Of a stretch of DNA of 64,000 nucleotides, positions 1 through 8,228 are shown piece after piece. Both the position numbers and the translations under genes were made by a program. The notes beneath the pieces are model-generated. The model did not search any database and had not been told where the DNA came from. It saw nothing but the letters and a program-made list of their open reading frames with translations. Within the stretch, counting starts at the first letter, position 1, and each line of letters opens with the position of its first letter. This DNA is from Comamonadaceae bacterium (lineage in GTDB: Bacteria > Pseudomonadota > Gammaproteobacteria > Burkholderiales > Burkholderiaceae_C): assembly GCA_947450695.1 (NCBI GenBank), contig CANFWV010000001.1, positions 62,001 to 126,000 of the forward strand. Reading direction: 5' to 3'.

Positions 1-2
1 TG

Positions 3-1919
3 GATGGGGTGCGAGATATCTTGAGCGAGCGTTGGGCCGAAGACGCGCCGCTGGTGCAGTCGCTGCGCGCGTGGCTATGGAGTGAAGGGCTGTTTGCCTC
101 GAAGCTGGTGGCCGGCAAAGACGAAAACCACCCTGACAACGCCAAGTTTCGCGATTACTTTGCCTACGATGAACCGATTGGCCGCGTGCCATCGCACCGG
201 GCCTTGGCCGTTTTTCGCGGCCGCGGGCTGGAAATTTTGGATGCTAAGCTGGTCTTGCCCGAGCCGCCGGTGAGCGTTACCCCCGTGGGTGTGAAGGCTG
301 TGCCCACGGTGTCGGTCGCGGAAGGCAAGATTGCGCTGCACTTGGGCTGGAGCCACAAAGCCCGCCCGGCAGACGACTTGTTGCGCAAATGCGTGACCTG
401 GACTTGGCGCGTCAAACTCAGTTTGTCGATTGAGCGAGACCTCTTCACACGGCTGCGCGAAGACGCAGAGAAAGTCGCTATCAAGGTCTTTGCCGACAAC
501 CTGCGCGACCTGTTGCTGGCCGCACCGGCTGGCCCGCGCGTGGTGATGGGGCTTGACCCCGGCATCCGTACCGGCGTCAAAGTGGCGGTGGTCGACGCCA
601 CCGGCAAGTTGGTAGAAACCGCCACGGTGTTTCCGCACGAGCCCCGCAAAGACTGGGAGGGCTCGCTGCACACGCTGGCCAAGCTTAGCGAAAAGCACGG
701 CGTCAATCTGATCGCCATCGGCAACGGCACGGCCAGTCGCGAAACGGACAAGCTGGCCGCCGACCTCATCAAGCGGATCACCCAACACGCTGAATCTACT
801 GGAACCGCGTGGCCGATTGACAAAGTCGTGGTGAGCGAAGCGGGTGCGTCGGTTTATTCGGCCAGTGAATTCGCCTCTCAAGAAATGCCTGACGTTGACG
901 TCAGTTTGCGTGGAGCTGCCAGCATTGCGCGGCGCTTGCAAGACCCGCTGGCCGAGCTGGTCAAGATTGACCCGAAATCCATCGGAGTTGGCCAGTACCA
1001 GCACGATGTCAATCAAAGTGAGTTGGCCCGCAGCCTAGACACCGTGGTTGAAGACTGCGTCAACAGCGTTGGCGTTGACCTGAACACTGCCAGCGTGCCC
1101 CTGTTGGCGCGCGTCTCGGGCCTTAGCCAAACCGTGGCCAAGTCGGTAGTGCGCTGGCGTGATGCCAACGGAGCCTTCACCAGCCGCGCTGATCTCTTGA
1201 AGGTCACCGGTTTGGGCGCTAAGACCTTTGAGCAAAGTGCCGGTTTTTTGCGCTTGCATGCCAGCAGCAATCCGTTAGACATGACCGGCGTTCACCCCGA
1301 AACCTATCCGGTTGTCGAAAAAATCATTGCCCACACCGGCAAGCCGGTGGCCGAACTCATGGGCCGTGCCGAGATGCTCAAGACACTTCGGCCCGAGCTT
1401 TTTGCGAATGAAAAGTTCGGTGTCATCACAGTCAAAGACATTTTGGCAGAGCTCGAAAAGCCGGGTCGTGATCCACGCCCTGACTTCAAAGTGGCCCGAT
1501 TCAATGAGGGTGTTGAAGACATCAAAGACTTGGTAGAAGGCATGACACTGGAAGGCACCGTGAGCAACGTGGCGGCCTTCGGCGCTTTTGTCGACATCGG
1601 TGTGCATCAGGACGGGCTGGTGCATGTAAGTCAGCTTGCCAATAAATTCGTCACCGACGCGCGTGACGTTGTGAAGACGGGTGACATCGTCAATGTCCGC
1701 GTGACCGAAGTCGACGTGGTCCGCAAACGCATTGGCTTGACCATGAAGCTCGACGCCGCCCCTGCGCGTCGTGACGCCCCGCGCGACAACAAGTTCGAAG
1801 GCGCAGCACGTGGTGTACGGATGCCTCAAGGCCCCAATTTCTCCAGTAGAAACGAGCCAGCCGGGCAGGGCAGCGCCATGGCATCGGCTTTTGCCAAGTT
1901 GCAAAGTCTGAAGAAATAA
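3..1919 (+). CDS. tex: Tex family RNA-binding transcription accessory protein, 5' end outside the window
   Basis: This is the C-terminal 638 residues or so of a Tex protein, a nucleic-acid-binding accessory factor of transcription. The ORF track starts it at a GTG at base 9, but the same frame is open to the window edge and the residues before it fit the family, so about 140 N-terminal residues lie upstream. Visible domains are a YqgF/RNase H-like domain beginning at VVMGLDPGIRTG (about residue 178 of the ORF), tandem helix-hairpin-helix motifs (VDLNTASVPLLARVSGLS, about 355-415) and an S1 RNA-binding domain (about 513-585, with FGAFVDIGVHQDGLVHVSQL). The tail is charged and low in complexity. 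It is followed by a 156-base gap carrying the ompW regulatory region. Confidence 0.93.
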   Translation, partial: DGVRDILSERWAEDAPLVQSLRAWLWSEGLFASKLVAGKDENHPDNAKFRDYFAYDEPIGRVPSHRALAVFRGRGLEILDAKLVLPEPPVSVTPVGVKAVPTVSVAEGKIALHLGWSHKARPADDLLRKCVTWTWRVKLSLSIERDLFTRLREDAEKVAIKVFADNLRDLLLAAPAGPRVVMGLDPGIRTGVKVAVVDATGKLVETATVFPHEPRKDWEGSLHTLAKLSEKHGVNLIAIGNGTASRETDKLAADLIKRITQHAESTGTAWPIDKVVVSEAGASVYSASEFASQEMPDVDVSLRGAASIARRLQDPLAELVKIDPKSIGVGQYQHDVNQSELARSLDTVVEDCVNSVGVDLNTASVPLLARVSGLSQTVAKSVVRWRDANGAFTSRADLLKVTGLGAKTFEQSAGFLRLHASSNPLDMTGVHPETYPVVEKIIAHTGKPVAELMGRAEMLKTLRPELFANEKFGVITVKDILAELEKPGRDPRPDFKVARFNEGVEDIKDLVEGMTLEGTVSNVAAFGAFVDIGVHQDGLVHVSQLANKFVTDARDVVKTGDIVNVRVTEVDVVRKRIGLTMKLDAAPARRDAPRDNKFEGAARGVRMPQGPNFSSRNEPAGQGSAMASAFAKLQSLKK

Positions 1920-1995
1920 GCCTCAGCGACCTCATTCGTTAACGGTTGACTTGGCGCAAGCTTTGGTCAGTCTGGTGAGCAAGCCGATCGCCAGC

Positions 1996-2009
1996 TTGAT
2001 CCACATCAA
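1996..2009 (+). promoter_or_regulatory. FNR/ANR-type binding site upstream of ompW
   Basis: TTGATCCACATCAA is an exact match to the FNR/ANR/Crp-family consensus TTGAT-N4-ATCAA. Its centre (2002.5) is 41.5 bases before a predicted start at about 2044, with a TTCAAT -10-like hexamer at 2032-2037. That is the geometry of a class II FNR-activated promoter. ompW/oprG genes are known FNR/ANR targets in gammaproteobacteria. The spacing and hexamer are read by eye. Confidence 0.75.
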
Positions 2010-2075
2010 GCTTGGCATTGAAGCTGCGCAGTTCAATCGGAATTGGGAATTTTCCCTGCTTCCACTGAGTCAACC

Positions 2076-2666
2076 ATGAAAAAAAGAACCATCGCCACAG
2101 CCGCTTTATGCACCTTGTTGGCTGGCGCTGCCGTCGCCCAGCAGGCAAAAGAAGGACCATGGATGGTCCGCGCCCGTGCCGTTAATCTGGACAGCGCTAA
2201 CGGTGACACCACCGGTTTGGGCTTAGGTATCAATAACAAGTGGATTCCCGAAGTCGACGTCAGTTATTTCTTTAATAAAAATGTGGCGCTGGAACTGGTC
2301 CTCACCGTGCCGCAGCAGCACACACTCTCCAGCAACACAGGCGTCATGGGGACACTCAAGCATCTGCCGCCCACACTGATGGCTCAATACCATTTTGATG
2401 CCGGTAGCTTCAAGCCCTATGTCGGTGCGGGTGTGAATTACACGCGATTCTCAAGTGTCAATATCGGCGGTCCAACGCTTGAAAAAGACAGCTGGGGACC
2501 AGCCTTGCAAGTCGGGGTCGACATCCCCCTTCGCGGGAATATGTACTTCAACCTGGACTTGAAGAAGGTGCTTATTCGCACCGATGTGTTCTCTGGCACA
2601 ACCAACTTGGGCACTTTCAAGGTTGATCCACTGTTGGCCGGCGTGGGTCTGGGCTGGCGCTTCTAA
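2076..2666 (+). CDS. ompW: OmpW family outer membrane beta-barrel protein
   Basis: This encodes a 196-residue outer membrane protein of the OmpW family, small eight-stranded barrels thought to pass hydrophobic compounds. The ATG at 2076 is chosen over the TTG at 2043 because it begins a textbook signal peptide (MKKRTIATAALCTLLAGAAVAQQ). The mature protein has the family features: VDVSYFFNKNVALEL, then YHFDAGSFKPYVGAGVNYT, and a C-terminal aromatic residue (GLGWRF) typical of outer membrane insertion. Length is normal for the family. An exact FNR-type site 67 bases upstream suggests oxygen-responsive expression. A bulged hairpin follows the stop. Confidence 0.9.
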   Translation: MKKRTIATAALCTLLAGAAVAQQAKEGPWMVRARAVNLDSANGDTTGLGLGINNKWIPEVDVSYFFNKNVALELVLTVPQQHTLSSNTGVMGTLKHLPPTLMAQYHFDAGSFKPYVGAGVNYTRFSSVNIGGPTLEKDSWGPALQVGVDIPLRGNMYFNLDLKKVLIRTDVFSGTTNLGTFKVDPLLAGVGLGWRF

Positions 2667-2679
2667 TTGTGCAAAGGTG

Positions 2680-2706
2680 GGGTGAGTCGGTTGATGCCGC
2701 TCACCC
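2680..2706 (+). terminator. Stem-loop after ompW, possible terminator
   Basis: GGGTGAG pairs with CTCACCC and, inside it, CGG pairs with CCG around TTGATG, giving about ten base pairs with one bulged T. It sits 14 bases after the ompW stop. No U-run follows, so it may be a weak or Rho-assisted terminator, or an mRNA-stabilising hairpin. Confidence 0.45.
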
Positions 2707-2795
2707 TGCGTAAGCGGCAATGGCCCCAAAAAAACCAATTCGTTCAATTTAAAACCAAGCGGTATCATCATGGATTGATCTATCAAGCAGATTCC

Positions 2796-3779
2796 ATGAA
2801 GCGCCTAGAGCCTGAACAGTTGCTAACACCCGCCATGCGCAGCGTGGTATCAGCCATTGCCCGAGCAGAGCGTTCGCCCTTTTACAGCATGACGCCTCGC
2901 CAAGCCAGGGCGACCTATGAGCTTGGCGCCGGTGTCCTCGAATTGCCAGTCAGAAACTCAGCGTTGATCAAAGATTTCACCATTCCAGCGCGTGACGGGC
3001 ATGCTTTACCTGCGCGACTGTACCTGCCTCGCGATGCCCGTCCGAGTGAAATGCCTTGGCCCACTTTGGTTTATTTTCACGGCGGTGGTTTCACCATCGG
3101 TAGCATCGCCACTCACGACGTTTTGTGTCGTGAATTGAGCCACGCTGCTGATTGCGCAGTAGTGTCTGCAGACTATCGACTCGCCCCCGAATGCAAATTT
3201 CCAACCGCGGCGCACGACGCTTGGGACGCACTGCAAGGACTGGTCGCCATCGCTACGACCTTGGGTCTCGATCGTCATCGCTTGGCGGTTGGCGGCGACA
3301 GCGCAGGTGGCACATTGGCGGCTGTGTGCGCCATACTCGCGCGAGATGCTGGCTTACCCTTGGTGCTTCAGATGCTTATTTATCCGGGCTGTGCGGCGCA
3401 CCAAGACACCCGTTCTCACCATACCTTTGGACACGGCTTTGTCTTGGACGAACCCAGTATCACTTGGTTTTTTAATCAATATATTCGTACGCCGGCAGAC
3501 AGAAATGACTGGCGCTTTGCACCGCTGAATGCCGCTGATGTTGATGGCGTGGCCCCAGCTTGGTTAGGCTTGGCCGAATGCGATCCGTTGGTGGATGAGG
3601 GTTTGCAATATGCCGACAAATTGCGAGCGGCGGGGGTTGCGGTCGATCTGGAGATTTACCGTGGGGTGACGCATGAATTCATCAAGATGGGCCGGGCTAT
3701 TCCTGAGGCCTTAAAAGCGCATGCAGATGCTGCGCAGGCACTGCGCCATGCGTTTGGAATTGACATAAAGGGAAAGTGA
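2796..3779 (+). CDS. Alpha/beta hydrolase, hormone-sensitive-lipase-type esterase
   Basis: This is a 327-residue carboxylesterase of the HSL (family IV) alpha/beta hydrolases, expected to cleave short acyl esters in the cytoplasm. It shows the oxyanion-hole motif HGGGF (about residue 94), the nucleophile elbow GDSAGG (Ser about 169), the acid in AECDPLVDEG (about 262) and the histidine in GVTHEF (about 292). The ATG at 2796 is used because the 43 codons before it in the ORF read as intergenic sequence and the family start fits MKRLEPEQLL. Its stop overlaps the GTG start of the next gene (GTGA), suggesting co-translation with the thioesterase-acetyltransferase fusion. The natural substrate cannot be told. 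Confidence 0.88.
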   Translation: MKRLEPEQLLTPAMRSVVSAIARAERSPFYSMTPRQARATYELGAGVLELPVRNSALIKDFTIPARDGHALPARLYLPRDARPSEMPWPTLVYFHGGGFTIGSIATHDVLCRELSHAADCAVVSADYRLAPECKFPTAAHDAWDALQGLVAIATTLGLDRHRLAVGGDSAGGTLAAVCAILARDAGLPLVLQMLIYPGCAAHQDTRSHHTFGHGFVLDEPSITWFFNQYIRTPADRNDWRFAPLNAADVDGVAPAWLGLAECDPLVDEGLQYADKLRAAGVAVDLEIYRGVTHEFIKMGRAIPEALKAHADAAQALRHAFGIDIKGK

Positions 3780-4666
3780 ACGCCATGACAGAGATGTCCA
3801 CAGCTCCACCGCAGCTGGAGAATTTTCGTTTCTACCAGCGGCTGCGTGTGCGTTGGGCTGAAGTCGACATGCAAAAAATTGTCTTCAATGCCCACTACTT
3901 GATGTATTTCGATACCGCCATTGCGGACTACTGGCGGACATTGGCTCTACCCTACGAAGAAGCGATGCAGGAATTGGGCGGCGAGTTATTTCTTAAAAAA
4001 TCGAGCGTTGTACATCATGTCTCTGCTCGCTTCGATGACATGCTTGATGTCGCCGTGCAGTGTCAGAAAATCGGCCATTCCTCCATCGTTTTTCAGGGCG
4101 CCATCTACCGTGGTGACGACCTGCTTGTGACGTCTGAGTTGATTTATGTCTTCGCCAATCCAATCACCCAGCGCTCTTGCCAGGTGCCCGTCGCGCTTCG
4201 GCAAGTACTGGAGCGTTTTGAAGCCGGCCAACCTGTCCTGACAATAAAAACCGGCAACTGGGATGATCTGGGTTGGGACGCGATGGAAATTCGGATTGAG
4301 GTTTTTGTCGATGAGCAGCTGATTGCACTGGAGCTGGAAAACGACGAAGAAGATGATTCGGCCTTTCATGCGGTAGCTTATAACGGCCTAGGTCAGGTGG
4401 TCGCGACAGGTCGTTTGCTCAAAGGTCAGCAGGGCCAAGGGCGGATTGGCCGAATGGCGGTCAAGCGGGTACTCAGGGGTTCGGGACAGGGTGCAGCCGT
4501 CTTAGCGGCCTTGAAAACCGAAGCGATCCGGCGCGGTGACAAAGAACTGGCTCTGCACGCGCAAACCAGCGCGCAAGGTTTTTATGAACGGCTCGGTTTC
4601 AAGGCGCGTGGTGATGTTTTTGACGAAGTCGGCTTGTCACACATCGAGATGTTTCTGACTCTCTAA
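3776..4666 (+). CDS. Fusion of a YbgC/4HBT-type acyl-CoA thioesterase with a GNAT acetyltransferase
   Basis: The 296-residue protein has two domains. Residues about 15-145 are a hot-dog-fold acyl-CoA thioesterase of the YbgC/FadM type (VRWAEVDMQKIVFNAHYLMYF, with the aspartate and aromatic pattern of the family). Residues about 155-296 are a GNAT domain of the ElaA/YitH type (EIRIEVFVDEQ, RIGRMAVKRVLRGSGQGAAVL, AQGFYERLGF). The first domain hydrolyses acyl-CoA thioesters; the second uses an acyl-CoA, most likely acetyl-CoA, to acylate an unknown amine. The GTG at 3776 overlaps the esterase stop; an ATG at 3785 is an alternative. It converges on the NRDE gene with a 20-base gap. Confidence 0.87.
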   Translation: MNAMTEMSTAPPQLENFRFYQRLRVRWAEVDMQKIVFNAHYLMYFDTAIADYWRTLALPYEEAMQELGGELFLKKSSVVHHVSARFDDMLDVAVQCQKIGHSSIVFQGAIYRGDDLLVTSELIYVFANPITQRSCQVPVALRQVLERFEAGQPVLTIKTGNWDDLGWDAMEIRIEVFVDEQLIALELENDEEDDSAFHAVAYNGLGQVVATGRLLKGQQGQGRIGRMAVKRVLRGSGQGAAVLAALKTEAIRRGDKELALHAQTSAQGFYERLGFKARGDVFDEVGLSHIEMFLTL

Positions 4667-4686
4667 ATCGATCTCCCGAGGCGGCT

Positions 4687-5577
4687 TCAGCCCCGTAACG
4701 GCCAAGTCAAACGCACCATCTGTTGGTCTGAACCGTTGGTCTCATGTGCAGCAGCATGGATTGTTTTCTCGCAGATGTTGGCTGTCAATGCGCCCGCTTC
4801 TGTTTCTGTTTTAGCTGCCAACCACATCAGCGTACTGGAGAGCGTCCCGTAACCGCCATTGGGACGTTCCGGCATGTCGATAAGCGCGCTAGAAAGAGCG
4901 TGTTCCATCGATGCCGTCACGCCAGTAACAGGTAAGTTATCCACATTCGCCCGTTGCCGATTGGCCAACGCTGTCCACAATATGTTGGTTAAGGCTGATT
5001 CATGAGCATCTTTTTCTGCCTCGGCCACAGCGGCCTGCATGGCAGTTTTCAGAGCTTGCGTTTTAGGCCAGGGCGTGTCCAGTAAAGCATTGGACAGACC
5101 ATAAATCCCCGGTAAAAGCGGCATGGATTGCCAACCGGATGGCAAGAGAACGCTCTTCAGTGGCGCCGCGCAGCCTGCGAGATTTCCACGGTTGCTAGCC
5201 CAAGCCCAGTCGCCTTTTAATACATCGCCAATGAGCAAGTTGCAGCCACCATAAGACGTGGCGTCGGTTGTTGCGAGAAATTCGGCTGTCTCCAACTGCC
5301 CTTCGAGCCAGCGCAAGGGCAACTCGCCACGTGACAAAGCCGCTGGCGCTGCATCGGGCTCTCGCACATTGGTCAGCAGTGCGACCCGACCCCCTGTGGT
5401 GCAGCCCATCCACGTGCCGCCAGCGCGTAAGTCGCGGCCTGACACCAGCGTGACACCTCCAAGCGTTGTCCAAACACTCAGCGGCAGCGTGGGTCGATCA
5501 CGGAATTCATCTCGATTCGAGGCGATCACCAGCGGCCAACGGCTGGAAACGCCAAGTGCAATAGCCAGCAAACACAT
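4687..5577 (-). CDS. NRDE (TANGO2-like) family protein
   Basis: This 296-residue protein begins MCLLAIALGV and carries the family-defining Asn-Arg-Asp-Glu motif in VIASNRDEF at about residue 20, followed by a typical WMGCT segment near residue 57. The NRDE/TANGO2 family has an Ntn-hydrolase-like fold beginning with Cys2; its biochemical role in bacteria is not settled, although eukaryotic members are linked to haem and lipid handling. It lies one base downstream of ygfZ in the same direction, so the two are probably co-transcribed. The length is normal. Confidence 0.85.
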   Translation of the reverse strand: MCLLAIALGVSSRWPLVIASNRDEFRDRPTLPLSVWTTLGGVTLVSGRDLRAGGTWMGCTTGGRVALLTNVREPDAAPAALSRGELPLRWLEGQLETAEFLATTDATSYGGCNLLIGDVLKGDWAWASNRGNLAGCAAPLKSVLLPSGWQSMPLLPGIYGLSNALLDTPWPKTQALKTAMQAAVAEAEKDAHESALTNILWTALANRQRANVDNLPVTGVTASMEHALSSALIDMPERPNGGYGTLSSTLMWLAAKTETEAGALTANICEKTIHAAAHETNGSDQQMVRLTWPLRG

Positions 5578-5578
5578 G

Positions 5579-6520
5579 TCAGAGGTCTTCGAGGAGAGGG
5601 TAGGGCAGCGCGAGCAAGGTCAACACCGGTCCGCCTGCGGAAACCGCCGTCAGACAGCCGTCTATAGCGGATTCGGTTTGAATTGACACGATGGCGTCAT
5701 AGCCTCCCATCGGTGCACTTGCAGCAGCCGCGACCAAGCCGCAAGGCTGTTCGGCATCACGGCTGTGGAAAACTTCCTGACCAACGCTCAGCGGGGCGTT
5801 TGCATGAACGATGTACGCGCGCCGCTTAAGCGTCCCGCGAAACTGGCTGCGAGCTACGATTTCTTGGCCAGGGTAACAGCCCTTTTTGAAGTTAACGCCG
5901 CCCACGGATTCGTAGTTCAGCATTTGCGGCACGAACGCCTCAAAAATCGGCTGGGTGATCATGGCGATCCCTGAACGAACGCTCAGCCATTGCCATTGGC
6001 TGAGTTCAATCGAGCGCAAAACGGGGGGTGGTGTGCCTGCCGGGGCACACCAGAGCGCACGGGCTATGCCGTCGGCCGGTGATAAGACCACCAAGCTGGC
6101 AGTATCCGTGTCGGTCTTCGACCAGACACGGCTGGCGTCGCCTCCTTGGCTTGTCACTGCTTCGCCGGTCAAGCCGTGCAGTGTGAATTCGTCACTCGCG
6201 TCATGGAGTTTGGCCTTGGCGCGCATGACAAATATTGACAAACGCTGGAGGGTCGCGGGCAGAATATCCCGGCTACAGATCATCAAAATCTCATCCTGGG
6301 TGCGTTTAAACACCACAAAGCTGGCCTGCATGCGGCCCTTGGCATTGCAAAATGCGGCTAGCCTTGCTTCGGTCAAACCGAGCAGTGAGACATCTTGCGT
6401 CAGCTGGCCCTGCAAAAAGCTGACGGCATCTTCACCGACGACGCGGATCACGCCCATGTGTGTAAGTGCGACCTGTCCGGACGGTGCTTTTGAAGACGTT
6501 GAAGGCATGGAAGTGTGCAT
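5579..6520 (-). CDS. ygfZ: YgfZ/GcvT-domain folate-binding protein
   Basis: This 313-residue protein belongs to the YgfZ/IBA57 family, tetrahydrofolate-binding relatives of glycine cleavage T protein that help maintain certain Fe-S enzymes such as MiaB. The signature KGCYPGQE is at about residues 213-220 with the conserved cysteine. The N-terminal half has the GcvT-like segment VVGEDAVSFLQGQLTQDV, and AFCNAKGRMQA follows. It may start at Met1 or Met5. It is divergent from mltG, a common arrangement in betaproteobacteria, and is followed immediately by the NRDE gene. Confidence 0.9.
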   Translation of the reverse strand: MHTSMPSTSSKAPSGQVALTHMGVIRVVGEDAVSFLQGQLTQDVSLLGLTEARLAAFCNAKGRMQASFVVFKRTQDEILMICSRDILPATLQRLSIFVMRAKAKLHDASDEFTLHGLTGEAVTSQGGDASRVWSKTDTDTASLVVLSPADGIARALWCAPAGTPPPVLRSIELSQWQWLSVRSGIAMITQPIFEAFVPQMLNYESVGGVNFKKGCYPGQEIVARSQFRGTLKRRAYIVHANAPLSVGQEVFHSRDAEQPCGLVAAAASAPMGGYDAIVSIQTESAIDGCLTAVSAGGPVLTLLALPYPLLEDL

Positions 6521-6578
6521 CCCTGAATTATCATAGCCCTTGGGTTTTAATGATGGCTTTGCTCAAGGTGGTCCACTG

Positions 6579-7586
6579 GTGCGTCGTGTCTTTTCAAGTT
6601 TGTTGACGTTGGTTTTGACCGGCAGCTTGCTATTTTTAGGGCTTGCTTTGTGGTGGCTGCACGAGCCTCTGACGCTGAAAACGCATGGTGACAGCCAAGT
6701 AGTGGACCTCGAAGTTGAGCCAGGCACAACCCCCAAAGGGGTTGCCGAAGCCATCGTCATGAGTGGCGCAAAAACGCAGGTTAGCTGGCTTTATGGGTGG
6801 TTTCGCCTGTCAGGACAATCTCGCCAGATCCGCGCTGGCAGCTATGAAATCAGCCCCGGCACTACGCCCCGCAAACTTTTGAGCATGCTGGTGCGTGGTG
6901 AAGAAACCCTGAAAAGTATCAATCTACCGGAAGGCCTGAACTTCAACCAAGTCATCTTTGCACTGCAATCAGCTGACTATTTGCGCCCCGACACCAAGGG
7001 CTTGACCGGTGAGGACATCATGGGAAAGCTCGACAAACCGGGGGTTCATCCTGAAGGCCGGTTTTTCCCTGATACCTACACATACGCTAAAGGCAGTAGC
7101 GACTTGGCCGTTCTCAAGCGTGCTGCACGCGCCATGGACAAACGACTCGAAGCCGCCTGGGCGATGCGACAACCAGACACCCCGTTGAGAAATCCTGATG
7201 AAGCACTCATTCTGGCCAGCATCATCGAAAAAGAAACTGGTAAGCCCACGGACCGCGCTGCGATCGGTGGAGTTTTCACTAATCGCTTAAAAATCCGCAT
7301 GATGCTGCAGACCGACCCGACGGTGATTTACGGCATGGGAGCACAGTTCGACGGTAAACTGCGTCGCCGTGACTTGCTGACAGACACTCCCTACAACACC
7401 TACACGCGGGGCGGATTACCCCCCACGCCGATTGCCATGCCCGGTCGAGCAGCCCTGCTGGCAGCGGTGCAACCGGCCAAGACCGATGCGCTCTATTTTG
7501 TGGCGCGTGGCGACGGTAGCAGTCAGTTCAGCGCGACGCTTGAAGAGCACAACCGCGCGGTCAATAAATACATTCGGGGGCGCTGA
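6579..7586 (+). CDS. mltG: Endolytic peptidoglycan transglycosylase MltG
   Basis: MltG is an inner-membrane lytic transglycosylase that cuts nascent glycan strands and so sets their length. I choose the GTG at 6579 (335 residues) over the TTG at 6540, because AAGGTGG sits about seven bases before it and the protein then starts directly with a transmembrane anchor (RRVFSSLLTLVLTGSLLFLG). A LysM-like segment follows, then the YceG domain with the catalytic glutamate in ASIIEKET (about 212-219) and the conserved LQTDPTVIYG. The length agrees with the E. coli protein. It abuts tmk, whose start codon follows the stop directly. Confidence 0.92.
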   Translation: MRRVFSSLLTLVLTGSLLFLGLALWWLHEPLTLKTHGDSQVVDLEVEPGTTPKGVAEAIVMSGAKTQVSWLYGWFRLSGQSRQIRAGSYEISPGTTPRKLLSMLVRGEETLKSINLPEGLNFNQVIFALQSADYLRPDTKGLTGEDIMGKLDKPGVHPEGRFFPDTYTYAKGSSDLAVLKRAARAMDKRLEAAWAMRQPDTPLRNPDEALILASIIEKETGKPTDRAAIGGVFTNRLKIRMMLQTDPTVIYGMGAQFDGKLRRRDLLTDTPYNTYTRGGLPPTPIAMPGRAALLAAVQPAKTDALYFVARGDGSSQFSATLEEHNRAVNKYIRGR

Positions 7587-8228
7587 ATGCGTGGACTTTT
7601 CATCAGCTTTGAAGGCATCGATGGGGCCGGAAAATCAACCCACATTGGCGCTCTGGCCGACGCATTCAAAGCACAGGACAGGGCCGTGACGCTGACCCGT
7701 GAACCGGGCGGCACGCCGCTGGCCGAAACGCTACGCAAACTCGTTCTGAATGACCCCATGGACCCGTTGACCGAAGCGCTGCTCATGTTTGCCGCGCGCC
7801 GCGACCACATAACAGGTGTGATTTTGCCGGCGTTAGCACGCGGAGACGTTGTCTTGTGTGACCGCTTTACCGACGCCACCTTTGCCTACCAAGGCGGTGG
7901 TCGTGGCTTTGACGAATCGGTACTCACCCAGCTTGAAACGATGGTGCAAGGCACTGATGAACATGATAAATCTAAGCTTATTCAGCCAGAACTTACCGTC
8001 TGGTTTGACTTGGCCCCGGAAGAAGCCGCCAAGCGACTTGCTGGTGCCCGTGTGCCAGACAAGTTTGAATCGCAACCGGTCGAGTTTTTTCGCCGCGTAG
8101 CAGACGGATATGCACGCCGATTGATCGCAGAACCCGGGCGCTTTGCACGCATCCATGCCGGGCAGACGCAGCAGGCCGTTTGGCACGATGTCTACGCTGT
8201 TTTTGTGGCCAAAGGCTGGCTCACATGA
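7587..8228 (+). CDS. tmk: Thymidylate kinase
   Basis: This 213-residue cytoplasmic enzyme phosphorylates dTMP to dTDP with ATP, a required step of dTTP synthesis. It shows the P-loop [11 protein letters not shown] (residues 8-18), the dTMP-binding [11 protein letters not shown] and the conserved [15 protein letters not shown]. Length is normal. It starts immediately after mltG and its TGA overlaps the ATG of holB (ATGA), so the three genes form a tightly coupled unit. Confidence 0.96.
   Translation: MRGLFISFEGIDGAGKSTHIGALADAFKAQDRAVTLTREPGGTPLAETLRKLVLNDPMDPLTEALLMFAARRDHITGVILPALARGDVVLCDRFTDATFAYQGGGRGFDESVLTQLETMVQGTDEHDKSKLIQPELTVWFDLAPEEAAKRLAGARVPDKFESQPVEFFRRVADGYARRLIAEPGRFARIHAGQTQQAVWHDVYAVFVAKGWLT

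Noticed and set aside
75-1016. 313-codon minus-strand ORF
   Set aside because: It lies entirely opposite tex, which has clear conserved domains. The antisense translation has no recognisable domain and reflects high-GC codon bias.
2043-2075. Earlier TTG start for ompW
   Set aside because: It would put eleven extra residues before a complete signal peptide; the ATG at 2076 is the natural start.
2775-2786. TTGATCTATCAA upstream of the esterase as a further FNR site
   Set aside because: The half-sites are separated by two bases, not four, so an FNR dimer would not fit. It remains a plain short inverted repeat.
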